Source of the DNA: JAJDXW01 sp965243335
GTDB lineage: Bacteria > Pseudomonadota > Gammaproteobacteria > HK1
DNA: 64,000 nucleotides
Assembly: GCA_965243335.1 (NCBI GenBank)
Contig: OZ251545.1
Span: 3,224,001-3,288,000, forward strand
Direction of reading: 5' to 3'
The notes below the pieces were generated by a model, which saw only the letters and a program-made list of their open reading frames with translations, was not told the DNA's origin and searched no databases. The position numbers and the translations under genes are program-made. This document shows, piece after piece, positions 35,804-43,643 of the stretch. Every line of letters begins with the position of its first letter. The stretch's first letter is position 1.

Positions 35804-36403
35804 GTGAACGACCCCCGGCCGGACCGGCTCGCCGGGCGCATCGCGGAGGCGTCGAAGCGGCAGGAGCTCAAGGATCCGGACGAGGGCCTGGGCAGGATCG
35901 GCCGGGCCGTCAACCGGGTCGCCGAGGTCATCGGCGTCGCCTGCCTGGGGGCCATCGCCGCGGTCGTCTTCGCCAACGCGGTCGGCCGCTATGCGTTCAA
36001 CACCAGCCTGATCTGGGCGGAAGAATTCGTCCTGCTGCTCGTTCCCTGGCTGGCGATGTCCGGGGTCTTCCTGTCCGTGCGCCGCGGCACGATGATCCGC
36101 ATCGACTTCTTCTTCGGCAAGCTGCCGCGCGGGGTGCGCCGCCCGCTCGGCCCGCTCGGGCACCTGTTCTCGGCCGGCGTGCTGACGTTCCTCGCCGGGA
36201 TCTCGATCCAGTACGTGCTGCTGTTCGGCGGCGACCGGGCGCTCTACCTCGAGATCCCGCGCGGCTGGTCCTCGGCGGCGCTCGTCGCCGGCGGCGCGGC
36301 GTCCGCGGTCGCCTTTCTCGTCGTCCTGGTGCGCGAGTGGGTGCGCGAGGGCCCCCGGACCCGGGCCGGGGCCGAGGGGGAGGATCGGGACGATGGGCGT
36401 TAG
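35804..36403 (+). CDS. dctQ: TRAP transporter small permease (DctQ family)
   Basis: About 199 aa with four membrane helices: VIGVACLGAIAAVVFANAVGRYAF, EEFVLLLVPWLAMSGVFLSV, LFSAGVLTFLAGISIQYVLLF and AALVAGGAASAVAFLVVLV. The motif GRYAFNTSLIWAEEF is typical of DctQ. The start is uncertain: GTG 35804 gives the usual length, while GTG 35768 would add 12 residues; neither has a strong ribosome site. It connects the binding protein with the large permease. Confidence 0.88.
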   Translation: MNDPRPDRLAGRIAEASKRQELKDPDEGLGRIGRAVNRVAEVIGVACLGAIAAVVFANAVGRYAFNTSLIWAEEFVLLLVPWLAMSGVFLSVRRGTMIRIDFFFGKLPRGVRRPLGPLGHLFSAGVLTFLAGISIQYVLLFGGDRALYLEIPRGWSSAALVAGGAASAVAFLVVLVREWVREGPRTRAGAEGEDRDDGR

Positions 36404-36562
36404 CCCGGCCCGCCCCGCCCGCGCCTCCCGCGCCGTCTCCGACGGCGCGCGCCCGGCCCCCCGCCGTCGCCCCGGCGTCCCGCCCGCGGTCGGCTCGCCG
36501 CCGTGGTCGCGGCGCGGCCCGGCCTCGGAGGCTCCGTCCGAACCGCGCGCGAGGCCCCCCGC

Positions 36563-37843
36563 ATGATCGGCGCCGCCGCATCGATCGTCGTCCTCTGCAC
36601 CCTGCTGGTGTTCCGGGTGCCGATGCTGATCTCGATCGCGGCCGCCGTGATCCTCAGCTTCTTCCTCTCCGGCGCGTGGGCGCTCACCCTGCCCCAGACG
36701 ATGCTGGCGGGCATGAACCGGTTCGTGCTCATCGCCCTGCCGCTCTTCGTGCTGGCCGGGGGGCTGATGAACGCGGGCGGCATCTCCGCCCGGCTGTTCG
36801 AGTTCGCGCGGGCGCTCGTCGGCTGGCTGCGCGGGGGGCTCGCCCAGGTGAACGTGCTGACCAGCATGTTCTTCGGCGGGATGATCGGGTCGTCGACCGC
36901 GGACCTCGCCGGCACCGGCTCGATCGTCATCCCGGCGATGAAGGAGAACGGCTATCCCGCCAGCTTCTCGGCGGCGCTCACCGCCTCTTCGGCGGGCATC
37001 GGCCCGATGATCCCGCCGAGCTCGCCGATGATCCTCTACTCGGCGGTGACCGGAACCTCGCTCGGCGCGCTGTTTCTCGCCGGGGTCGTTCCGGGGCTCC
37101 TGCTCGGCTTGAGCCAGGCGCTGATCGTCGCCTGGCTCGCCCGGCGGCGCGGCTGGAAGCCGTTCTCGGCCTTCGCCCTTCGCGAGCTCCTTCGCACCGG
37201 CAAGCGGGCCGTGCTGTCCTTCGGCCTCCCCGTCATCATCGTCGGCGGGCTCGTCCTCGGGGTGTTCACGCCCACCGAGGCGGGGGCGTTCGCGGTCGCC
37301 TACGCGCTGCTCCTCGCCACCGTCGTCTACCGGGTGCTCACCCTCCGGGGGCTCTACCGGGTCATGGTGAACGCGGTGCAGCTCACCGGCGAGCTGCTCA
37401 TCATCGTCAGCCTCTCCTTCGCCCTCGGCGCCGGCCTGACGAACGCCCACGTGCCGGAGGCGCTCGCCGGCGTCATCGACCTCTTCGCGTTCGGCGACAG
37501 CCAGTACCTGCGCATCCTCGCGATGCTCCTCCTCGCCATCGTCGCGGGCATGATCCTCGACCCCCTGATCCCCGTGCTGCTCCCGATCATCCTGCCCACC
37601 CTGCTCGCGTTCGACGTCGACCTGCTGCACTTCGGGGTGCTGATGGTGATCGCGGTGGTGATCGGGCAGGTGACCCCGCCGCTCGCGATCGCCCTCATCA
37701 TCGCCGGGCGCATCGCGAACGTGGACCAGATGGAGGTGCTGCGCGCCAACATGCCGTTCTTCTACGCCATCGTCGCGTTCATGCTGGTCGCGATCGCCGT
37801 GCCCGGGGTCGCGACCTGGCTCCCCGATCTGGTCCGCGGCTGA
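36563..37843 (+). CDS. dctM: TRAP transporter large permease (DctM family)
   Basis: 426 aa, the normal DctM length, from ATG 36563; the open frame begins 20 codons earlier in Arg/Ala-rich spacer. About twelve hydrophobic helices. DctM signatures: FRVPMLISIAAAVILSFFL, FVLAGGLMNAGGIS, GGMIGSSTADLAGTGSIVIPAM, SSAGIGPMIPPSSPMILYS and FTPTEAGAFAVAYAL. Na+-coupled uptake in the inner membrane. There are about 160 bp of spacer after dctQ. It is the last gene of the TRAP operon. Confidence 0.93.
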   Translation: MIGAAASIVVLCTLLVFRVPMLISIAAAVILSFFLSGAWALTLPQTMLAGMNRFVLIALPLFVLAGGLMNAGGISARLFEFARALVGWLRGGLAQVNVLTSMFFGGMIGSSTADLAGTGSIVIPAMKENGYPASFSAALTASSAGIGPMIPPSSPMILYSAVTGTSLGALFLAGVVPGLLLGLSQALIVAWLARRRGWKPFSAFALRELLRTGKRAVLSFGLPVIIVGGLVLGVFTPTEAGAFAVAYALLLATVVYRVLTLRGLYRVMVNAVQLTGELLIIVSLSFALGAGLTNAHVPEALAGVIDLFAFGDSQYLRILAMLLLAIVAGMILDPLIPVLLPIILPTLLAFDVDLLHFGVLMVIAVVIGQVTPPLAIALIIAGRIANVDQMEVLRANMPFFYAIVAFMLVAIAVPGVATWLPDLVRG

Positions 37844-37874
37844 GCGGGACGGGCGGGTGGGGGCGGATCCGGGC

Positions 37875-38399
37875 ATGGTCGAGCCGGCTCGAGAGGGGGG
37901 CCTTGCCGGCCTCTGCGCCCGCCTCGCCGGCCCCCTCGGCGCCGATCCCTCGGTGCGCCTCGCCTGGCTGCACGGAAGCCGGGCCCGGCGCACCGCACGG
38001 GAGGAGAGCGATATCGACGTCGCGGTCCTGCTCGATCCGGAACATGCGGCGAGCCCGGCAGCGCGCAAGGATTCGATCCGGCGCCTGGCCGGCGCGCTCG
38101 GCCGCGGCGTGCCGAGCGACCGGCTCGATCTCGTCTTCCTGAACGACGCCCCGGCCCTGCTCCGCCACCGGGTGATCCGCGGCGGGGTCCTGCTCTTCGC
38201 GCGCTCCGAGGCCGAGCGCGTACACTTCGCGCGGCGCACGATCCGGGAATACCAGGACTTTGAGCCGCGCCTTCGCGAGCATACCCGGCGGCGGGCGGCG
38301 CGGCTCAAGGAAGGGCGGGCACATGGTCGATGCGGAGATCTTCTCGAGACGGCTCGACGCGCTGGCCGGCTACTTGGAACGGCTGCGGCGCCTCGGTGA
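37875..38399 (+). CDS. mntA: MntA-type nucleotidyltransferase antitoxin (module 1)
   Basis: 174 aa from ATG 37875. The minimal nucleotidyltransferase motif is complete: GS (34-35) with Asp46 and Asp48 in ESDIDVAVLL. MntA proteins AMPylate HepT toxins on tyrosine and so neutralise them. The C-terminal about 25 residues are read from DNA that also encodes the start of hepT (77-bp overlap), so the pair is strongly coupled. It is 31 bp after dctM. Confidence 0.88.
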   Translation: MVEPAREGGLAGLCARLAGPLGADPSVRLAWLHGSRARRTAREESDIDVAVLLDPEHAASPAARKDSIRRLAGALGRGVPSDRLDLVFLNDAPALLRHRVIRGGVLLFARSEAERVHFARRTIREYQDFEPRLREHTRRRAARLKEGRAHGRCGDLLETARRAGRLLGTAAAPR

Positions 38400-38748
38400 G
38401 GCGGCGGAGTCCGAATACCTCGCGGAGCCGGGGATCCACGATCTCGCCGCACGCTACCTCCACCTCGCGGTCGAAGCGGCGATCGACCTCGCCAACCACT
38501 GGATAGCGGAGCACGGTCCCAGAACCCCCGACTCGAACCGCGACTCCTTCACCGTGCTGGAGGAAGCCGGCGAGATCGAAGCCGGGCTGGCGGAGCGGCT
38601 GCGAGGCTGGGCCGGGTTTCGCAACGTGCTCGTGCACGAGTACATCGGCATCGATCACCACGTCGCCTACGCCGCCATCCACGAAGATCTCGGAGACCTC
38701 GCCGAATTCCGGGATTGGGGGACGAGCAGGCTCGACCCGGCATCCTGA
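38323..38748 (+). CDS. hepT: HepT-type toxin (module 1)
   Basis: 141 aa from ATG 38323. HEPN fold with the RNase signature RNVLVHEY (Arg100-x4-His105-x-Tyr107) in GFRNVLVHEYIGI. The tyrosine is the site that MntA modifies in characterised pairs. The N-terminal helices (FSRRLDALAGYLERLRRLGE, YLHLAVEAAIDLANHWI) match the family. It overlaps mntA by 77 bp. Its activity has not been shown here. Confidence 0.9.
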   Translation: MVDAEIFSRRLDALAGYLERLRRLGEAAESEYLAEPGIHDLAARYLHLAVEAAIDLANHWIAEHGPRTPDSNRDSFTVLEEAGEIEAGLAERLRGWAGFRNVLVHEYIGIDHHVAYAAIHEDLGDLAEFRDWGTSRLDPAS

Positions 38749-38966
38749 CGATGGCGAGAGAAGGCCGAGACCGCTCCCGGATCCGTTCCATGGCCCCGGC
38801 AAACGTCCAGCGCCGTCGGCGCCCCGGACCGTCCGAGGGCACGGTCGGCGCGTCTTCGCCCGGCGGGTCGGTGGGCTGGCCAGCCCCTCGGCGCGCCGCG
38901 CACCGCCGCTCCCCGCCCTTGGGCCGGTCAGCCGCCGCGGCCTTGTGTCGCCGGGGGCGGTGGCCC

Positions 38967-39413
38967 ATGCTTTGGAGGATGGAACCGGAGGGTGTCGACC
39001 GTCGGCTTCTCGCCCGCCTCGCGAGCGCGCTCGAGGCGCGTGACGAGGTGCTCGAAGCCTACCTCTTCGGGTCGCACGCCCGCGGGCAGGCGCGACCGCG
39101 AAGTGACGTCGACGTCGCCGTCTACATCGACGAGGGGCGCGCCCGGGACGGCGTCTGGGGCTACCGGGCGCAGCTCGCGACGGAACTCATGGGGGCGCTC
39201 CGGACGAACGACGTGGACGTGGTCGTACTCAACCGGGCGCCGATCCTGCTGTACCACCGCGTGCTGCGAGACGGCGTGCGGCTGTTCTCGCGGGACCTCC
39301 GGGCGACGACGACCCGCGCCGGACAGGCGCTCTCGCGCTACTTCGATTTCCTGCCGCAGCTCGACAAGATGGACGCCGCGCGACGGTACGCTGCGGGCGA
39401 ACGTCGGCAGTGA
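38967..39413 (+). CDS. mntA: MntA-type nucleotidyltransferase antitoxin (module 2)
   Basis: 148 aa from ATG 38967 (ATG 38979 is an alternative). Motif GS (35-36) with Asp47 and Asp49 (RSDVDVAVYI), then DVDVVVLNRAPILLYHRVLRDGVRLFSRD, a typical MntA region. Sequence similarity to the first MntA is limited to the motifs, so it is not a recent duplicate. The stop overlaps the next start (GTGA). The 218-bp gap before it contains nothing recognisable. Confidence 0.88.
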   Translation: MLWRMEPEGVDRRLLARLASALEARDEVLEAYLFGSHARGQARPRSDVDVAVYIDEGRARDGVWGYRAQLATELMGALRTNDVDVVVLNRAPILLYHRVLRDGVRLFSRDLRATTTRAGQALSRYFDFLPQLDKMDAARRYAAGERRQ

Positions 39414-39850
39414 GCCCCGGCCGGCCCGACCGTCGGGTGGTGGACCGGCATCTGATCGCAATGCGGAGGGCGGTCGCCGCCCTGCGTCGGCACGCGAGGG
39501 CGACGCCGACGGCGCTCCGCGCCGACTCCGACCGCCTCTGGGCGATCGAACGCGGCCTCCAGCTCTGCGCGCAGAACGCCCTCGACGTGGCGAGCCATCT
39601 CGCTTCCGCCGTCGGCCTCGACCCGACCACGTACGGATCGTCCATCGACGGCCTGATCGAAGCGAAGGTATTGCCGCCGGGGTTCGGGGCGCGCTTCCGG
39701 GGGATCGCCGGCTTCCGGAACGTGCTCGTACACGGCTACCTCGAGGTCGATCTCGATCTGCTGGCCAGGATCCTCGCGGAGAACCTCGACGACTTCGAGG
39801 AATTCGCACGCCACGTCGAGCGCTGGCTCGCCGCCGCCTCGGACGCCTGA
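39410..39850 (+). CDS. hepT: HepT-type toxin (module 2)
   Basis: 146 aa from GTG 39410, in a GTGA overlap with mntA. HEPN signature RNVLVHGY (Arg103-x4-His108-x-Tyr110). The N-terminal helices (RRVVDRHLIAMRRAVAALRRHA) and LQLCAQNALDVASHLASAVGL fit the DUF86/HepT family. The conserved GFRNVLVHGYLEVD context matches module 1, but the rest is divergent. Confidence 0.9.
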   Translation: MSPGRPDRRVVDRHLIAMRRAVAALRRHARATPTALRADSDRLWAIERGLQLCAQNALDVASHLASAVGLDPTTYGSSIDGLIEAKVLPPGFGARFRGIAGFRNVLVHGYLEVDLDLLARILAENLDDFEEFARHVERWLAAASDA

Positions 39851-40018
39851 GCCGGCGGGTCGTCCCGTCCGGCCCGACGCCTCATGAAGCGTCGAGGGCC
39901 GGATCGAGCGGGAAGGGGAGGAAGGCTGGACGCCCGGAAAGCCGGGGCGGGGCGCTGCACGGGCCGACGGGGAATCCGGACCGACCCGGGGGATGGGAGC
40001 CGGGCCGCTCGAGCCCGT

Positions 40019-40231
40019 TCAGTCTGCGGCGGTGGACGAGGGCGGGCGGCGGCCGGCGATGGCCTCGCGCAACCCTTCCAGCAAGCCTTCGAGCTTCGCC
40101 ATTCGCTCACGAAGGTCGGCATATCCTTGTTCGAGCCGGTCGATACGGGAACTGAGCCGGGCGCTCTGCGTGAGGATGATCCCGGCGAGGACGATCCCGG
40201 TGCCGATGATGGCGTAGAACTCGGGCGACAT
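40019..40231 (-). CDS. Small membrane-anchored coiled-coil protein
   Basis: 70 aa from ATG 40231, with AAAGGA about 8 bases upstream. One N-terminal membrane helix (FYAIIGTGIVLAGIILTQSA) is followed by a heptad-like region (LSSRIDRLEQGYADLRERMAKLEGLLEGLREAI). Such short proteins are widespread near toxin-antitoxin and mobile genes but have no assigned function. It lies alone on the minus strand between the HepT gene and the aminotransferase gene. Confidence 0.72.
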   Translation of the reverse strand: MSPEFYAIIGTGIVLAGIILTQSARLSSRIDRLEQGYADLRERMAKLEGLLEGLREAIAGRRPPSSTAAD

Positions 40232-40445
40232 GGGGGCATCCTTTCGGGCTTGCGCGGGCGCCCCCGCATCATCGGCCCGCGCACCCTCCGGCGTCAATGC
40301 CCGGCCCGCCGCAAGGCGGGGACGCCGCAGGGCTTGTCGGGACCGGGACCGCCATTCGGTATTGACCGGCAGGTCGGCCTCCGCGGTGGCCCGAGCGTGC
40401 TCGTCCGATCCGTTTCCGCTCGGGTGGACGCCGTCGGCGGCGCGG

Positions 40446-41825
40446 TCAGCTTCCGGGCCGGGCCGCGAGGGAGCTCGACGAGGAGTAGTCGAAGTCGCGC
40501 GGGAAGCCCGCCTCCGCGCGCCGGATCGCCCGTTCGAGCCGCTCCACCGCCTCGTCGATCTCGGCCTCGGTGATGATGAGGGCCGGGCAGAGCCGGATGA
40601 AGTTCTTGACCGCGATGTGGATCAGCCCTTCCAGGGCCGCGTTGTAGCGGATCCGCTCCGCCATCGCCGGATCCGGGGCCCGGGTCTTCTCGTCCGACAC
40701 GATGTCGAGGAGCCAGTAGAGGCCGATCCCGCGCACCGCCCCGACCGACTCGTGGCGGGCGGCGAGCGCTTCCAGGCGCTCCCCGAGGTAGGCGCCGAGG
40801 CGGGCGGCGCGCTCCATGAGGCCGTCGCGGAGCACGATCCGGAGCTGCTTGAGGGCGGCCGCGGCGGGCAGCGGATCGCCCGAGTAGGTGCCGGCCCACG
40901 GCAAGCCCGCCTTGTGCCGGGCCGCCTCCGCGAGCGCCCGGGTGGTGACCGTGCCGCCGATGCCGAACCCCGCGGTCATGCCCTTGCCGAAGGAGACGAC
41001 GTCGGGGACGACCCCGAAGTGCTCGAACCCCCACATGCGCCCGGTGCGGGCCGGCGCGAGCTGGGCCTCGTCGAGGACGAGCAGCGCGCCCCATCGGTCG
41101 GCGAGGTCCCGGAGGCGCGGCAGCCACTCGGGAGGCGGGACCACCATGCCCCCGGCGACCGGAACGGTCTCGGCGAGGATGGCGGCGACGTTCCGGCTCG
41201 TGACGTGCTCCATCAGCTCCTCGCTGCGCTCGAGGCAGGCCACGTCGCACGACGGGTACTCGAGGTTGATGGGGCAGCGGTAGCAGAACGGGGCGTAGAT
41301 CGCGTTGCGGTGGGCCGGCATCATGAGCGGCCCGAGGTGCGCCTTGCGGCCCCCGCCGACGCTGGTGACCGCTTCGGCGGCGAGGCTCCCGCCGTGCAGC
41401 CCCCGGATGAGGGAGACGACGTCGTACTTCCCGGTCACCCCGAGGGCGAGGCGCATCGCGATCTCGTTCGCCTCGGAGCCGGTGACCGCGAAGTTCACGA
41501 CCTCGAGGTCCCCCGGCATCGTGCCCGCGATCAGCTCCGCCAGCTCGACGAGCCACGGGTTCGAGTACCAGGAGGACTCGTGCACGAGCTTCCCCGCCTG
41601 CTCGCGGATCGTCTCGGTGAGCTCCGGGTGCGAGTGGCCGAGCACCATGCACATCATGCCGGCCGTCATGTCGAAGTACTCGTTGCCGTCCACGTCGGTG
41701 AGCACGATGCCGCGGCCGCGCTCGAACATGATCCGGGGCTCGTAGCGCCACCCGAGGACATGCTCCTCGTCGCGGGCCATGAGGTCGTGGTGGCGGTTGG
41801 AGAACTGGAAGTCCTGCGGTTGCAT
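40446..41825 (-). CDS. Class III aminotransferase (PLP-dependent)
   Basis: 459 aa. PLP enzyme of the ornithine/dialkylglycine aminotransferase class. Motifs: LTDVDGNEYFDMTAGMMCMVLGHSHPELTETI, VNFAVTGSEANEIAMRLA (PLP phosphate region), LLVLDEAQLAPARTG (Asp that contacts the pyridine N) and VVSFGKGMTAGFGIGG with the Schiff-base Lys in FGKGM. A CYRCPINLEYPSCDVACLE stretch is Cys-rich. It is divergent from an arginase-family gene, so it may act on an omega-amino acid or guanidino-acid derivative; this is inference. Confidence 0.9.
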   Translation of the reverse strand: MQPQDFQFSNRHHDLMARDEEHVLGWRYEPRIMFERGRGIVLTDVDGNEYFDMTAGMMCMVLGHSHPELTETIREQAGKLVHESSWYSNPWLVELAELIAGTMPGDLEVVNFAVTGSEANEIAMRLALGVTGKYDVVSLIRGLHGGSLAAEAVTSVGGGRKAHLGPLMMPAHRNAIYAPFCYRCPINLEYPSCDVACLERSEELMEHVTSRNVAAILAETVPVAGGMVVPPPEWLPRLRDLADRWGALLVLDEAQLAPARTGRMWGFEHFGVVPDVVSFGKGMTAGFGIGGTVTTRALAEAARHKAGLPWAGTYSGDPLPAAAALKQLRIVLRDGLMERAARLGAYLGERLEALAARHESVGAVRGIGLYWLLDIVSDEKTRAPDPAMAERIRYNAALEGLIHIAVKNFIRLCPALIITEAEIDEAVERLERAIRRAEAGFPRDFDYSSSSSLAARPGS

Positions 41826-42102
41826 CGGCGGACGGCCCTCGCGGTCGGGAATGGGTCAGGCGCGGGTCGGGGCGGGCGGCCAAGCGCACGGCCGGGCACG
41901 GCGGAGCGAGACGGGGCGCCGCCCCTTCCGATCCGAAGCGTAGCAGGTTGCGGGGGCGGCGCGGGCGGCGCAGGCGGCGCGCGGGCGGGCGGAACGAGGC
42001 CGGTCGAGGCCGTTCCGGGCGGCTCCGGGCCCTCGCGACCGGGGCCGGCCGCGCGCATAATGGCCCCGTCCCCGAACCCCCCCGCCCCCGGAGAGCGCCG
42101 CG

Positions 42103-43068
42103 ATGGTCGAAGACCCCTTTGCCGATCCGCTCCAGCGGCCCCGCTACACCGGCATCCCCACCCTGATGCGGGCGCCCCACACCGAGGACCTCGGCGAGGC
42201 GGAGGTCGCGCTCGTCGGGGTGCCGCTCGACGGCGGGGTGACGAACCGCCCCGGCGCGCGCCACGGCCCGCGCGAGATCCGGAACCAGTCCGGGCTCATG
42301 CGCGCGTTCAACCCCGCGAACCGCATCAACCCCTACGAGCTCGCCCGCGTGCGCGACGTCGGGGACGCCCTCATCCGCCGCCCCTACCGGCTGGAGGACA
42401 GCCTCGACGACGTCGAGGGGTTCTTCCGCGAGGTCCACGCGGCGGGGGCGGTCCCGATCGCGGCCGGCGGCGACCACTCCCTGACCCTGCCCGTGTTCCG
42501 GGCCATCGCCGCGGAGCGGCCGGTCGGGATGGTGCACTTCGACGCCCACTGCGACACCGGCGGCCCGCGCTGGGGAACCGCCGTCCACCACGGGGCGCCG
42601 TTCAAGGTCGCGGTGGAGGAAGGGCTCCTCGACCCGGCGCGGACGGTCCAGATCGGCATCCGCGGCGCGACCGCCGAGCCCGACGCGTGGCGGTTCAGCT
42701 ACGAGTCGGGGATGCGGGTGATCACGATGGACGAGTTCCACCGGCTGGGGGTCGAGGCGGTGATCGCGGAGGCGCGGCGGGTGGCGGGAGACGGGCCGAC
42801 CTACGTCTCCTTCGACGTGGACGGGCTCGACCCGGTGTTCGCGCCGGGCACCGGCACCCCCGAGGTGGGTGGCTACACTACCCTCGAAGCGCAGCTCATG
42901 CTGCGGGGGCTGCGCGGGCTCGACCTGGTGGGGGGCGACGTGGTGGAGGTCGCCCCGCCCTTCGACCCGAGCGGCGCCACCGCCCTCGTCGGGGCGACGA
43001 TGATGTACGAGATCCTCTGCATCGTCGCCGACGCGCTCGCGGCGCGGCGCGCGGGCGGGGCCGGCTGA
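42103..43068 (+). CDS. Agmatinase/arginase-family ureohydrolase
   Basis: 321 aa. Binuclear-metal hydrolase of guanidino compounds. All metal motifs are present: GGDHSLTLP, HFDAHCDT and SFDVDGLDPVFAPGTGTPEVGG. The N-terminus TLMRAPHTEDLGEAEVALVGVPLDGGVTNRPGARHGPREIR is typical of agmatinase, guanidinobutyrase and guanidinopropionase relatives. Which guanidino substrate is used cannot be decided from motifs. It shares a 277-bp GC-rich divergent spacer with the aminotransferase gene and is followed by an AhpD-like gene. Confidence 0.9.
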   Translation: MVEDPFADPLQRPRYTGIPTLMRAPHTEDLGEAEVALVGVPLDGGVTNRPGARHGPREIRNQSGLMRAFNPANRINPYELARVRDVGDALIRRPYRLEDSLDDVEGFFREVHAAGAVPIAAGGDHSLTLPVFRAIAAERPVGMVHFDAHCDTGGPRWGTAVHHGAPFKVAVEEGLLDPARTVQIGIRGATAEPDAWRFSYESGMRVITMDEFHRLGVEAVIAEARRVAGDGPTYVSFDVDGLDPVFAPGTGTPEVGGYTTLEAQLMLRGLRGLDLVGGDVVEVAPPFDPSGATALVGATMMYEILCIVADALAARRAGGAG

Positions 43069-43222
43069 GCCCGGCCGGCCCGCGGACCGCCCGAACCGAA
43101 CGCGCCTCCCGGCAGACCGCACCGCCCGCCGCCTCCGCCCTTCTCCCCCCCGCTCCGCCCCCTACGCCCCCTACGCCTCCTGCACCCCCTCCGCCCGCTC
43201 CCACGACCCGAGGTAAGCCGAC

Positions 43223-43627
43223 ATGCCGCTCCTCCCCCTCATCGAATACGAAGACGCCGCCCCCGAGGTCCGCGCGGTCTACGACGACATCATGCAGACC
43301 CGAGAATCCAACTGGATCAACAACTTCTGGAAGGTGCTGGCCAACCACCCGGAGACCCTCGCGCGGGTCTGGGAGGACGTGAAGAACGTGATGAAGCCGG
43401 GCGCGCTCGATCCGCTGGTGAAGGAGATGATCTACGTGGCGGTGAGCGCCACCAACAACTGCGAGTACTGCATCCACAGCCACACCGCAGGCGCGCGGGC
43501 GAAGGGCATGACGGACGAGATGTTCGCGGAGCTGATGGCGGTGACCGGCCTCGCGAACGAGACCAACCGCCTCGCCAACGGCTTCCGGGTCCCGGTCGAC
43601 GAAGCCTTCCGCGGCCATCCGGACTGA
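43223..43627 (+). CDS. Carboxymuconolactone decarboxylase/AhpD-family protein
   Basis: 134 aa. The alpha-helical AhpD fold carries the redox CxxC plus His motif CEYCIHSH and the preceding basic/acidic helix VKEMIYVAVSATNNC. These proteins act as peroxidase-associated thiol reductants or as uncharacterised small oxidoreductases. Length is normal. It follows the arginase-family gene after a C-rich 154-bp spacer with CTACGCCC repeats. Confidence 0.9.
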   Translation: MPLLPLIEYEDAAPEVRAVYDDIMQTRESNWINNFWKVLANHPETLARVWEDVKNVMKPGALDPLVKEMIYVAVSATNNCEYCIHSHTAGARAKGMTDEMFAELMAVTGLANETNRLANGFRVPVDEAFRGHPD

Positions 43628-43643
43628 GAGGGGAAAGGGAGGG

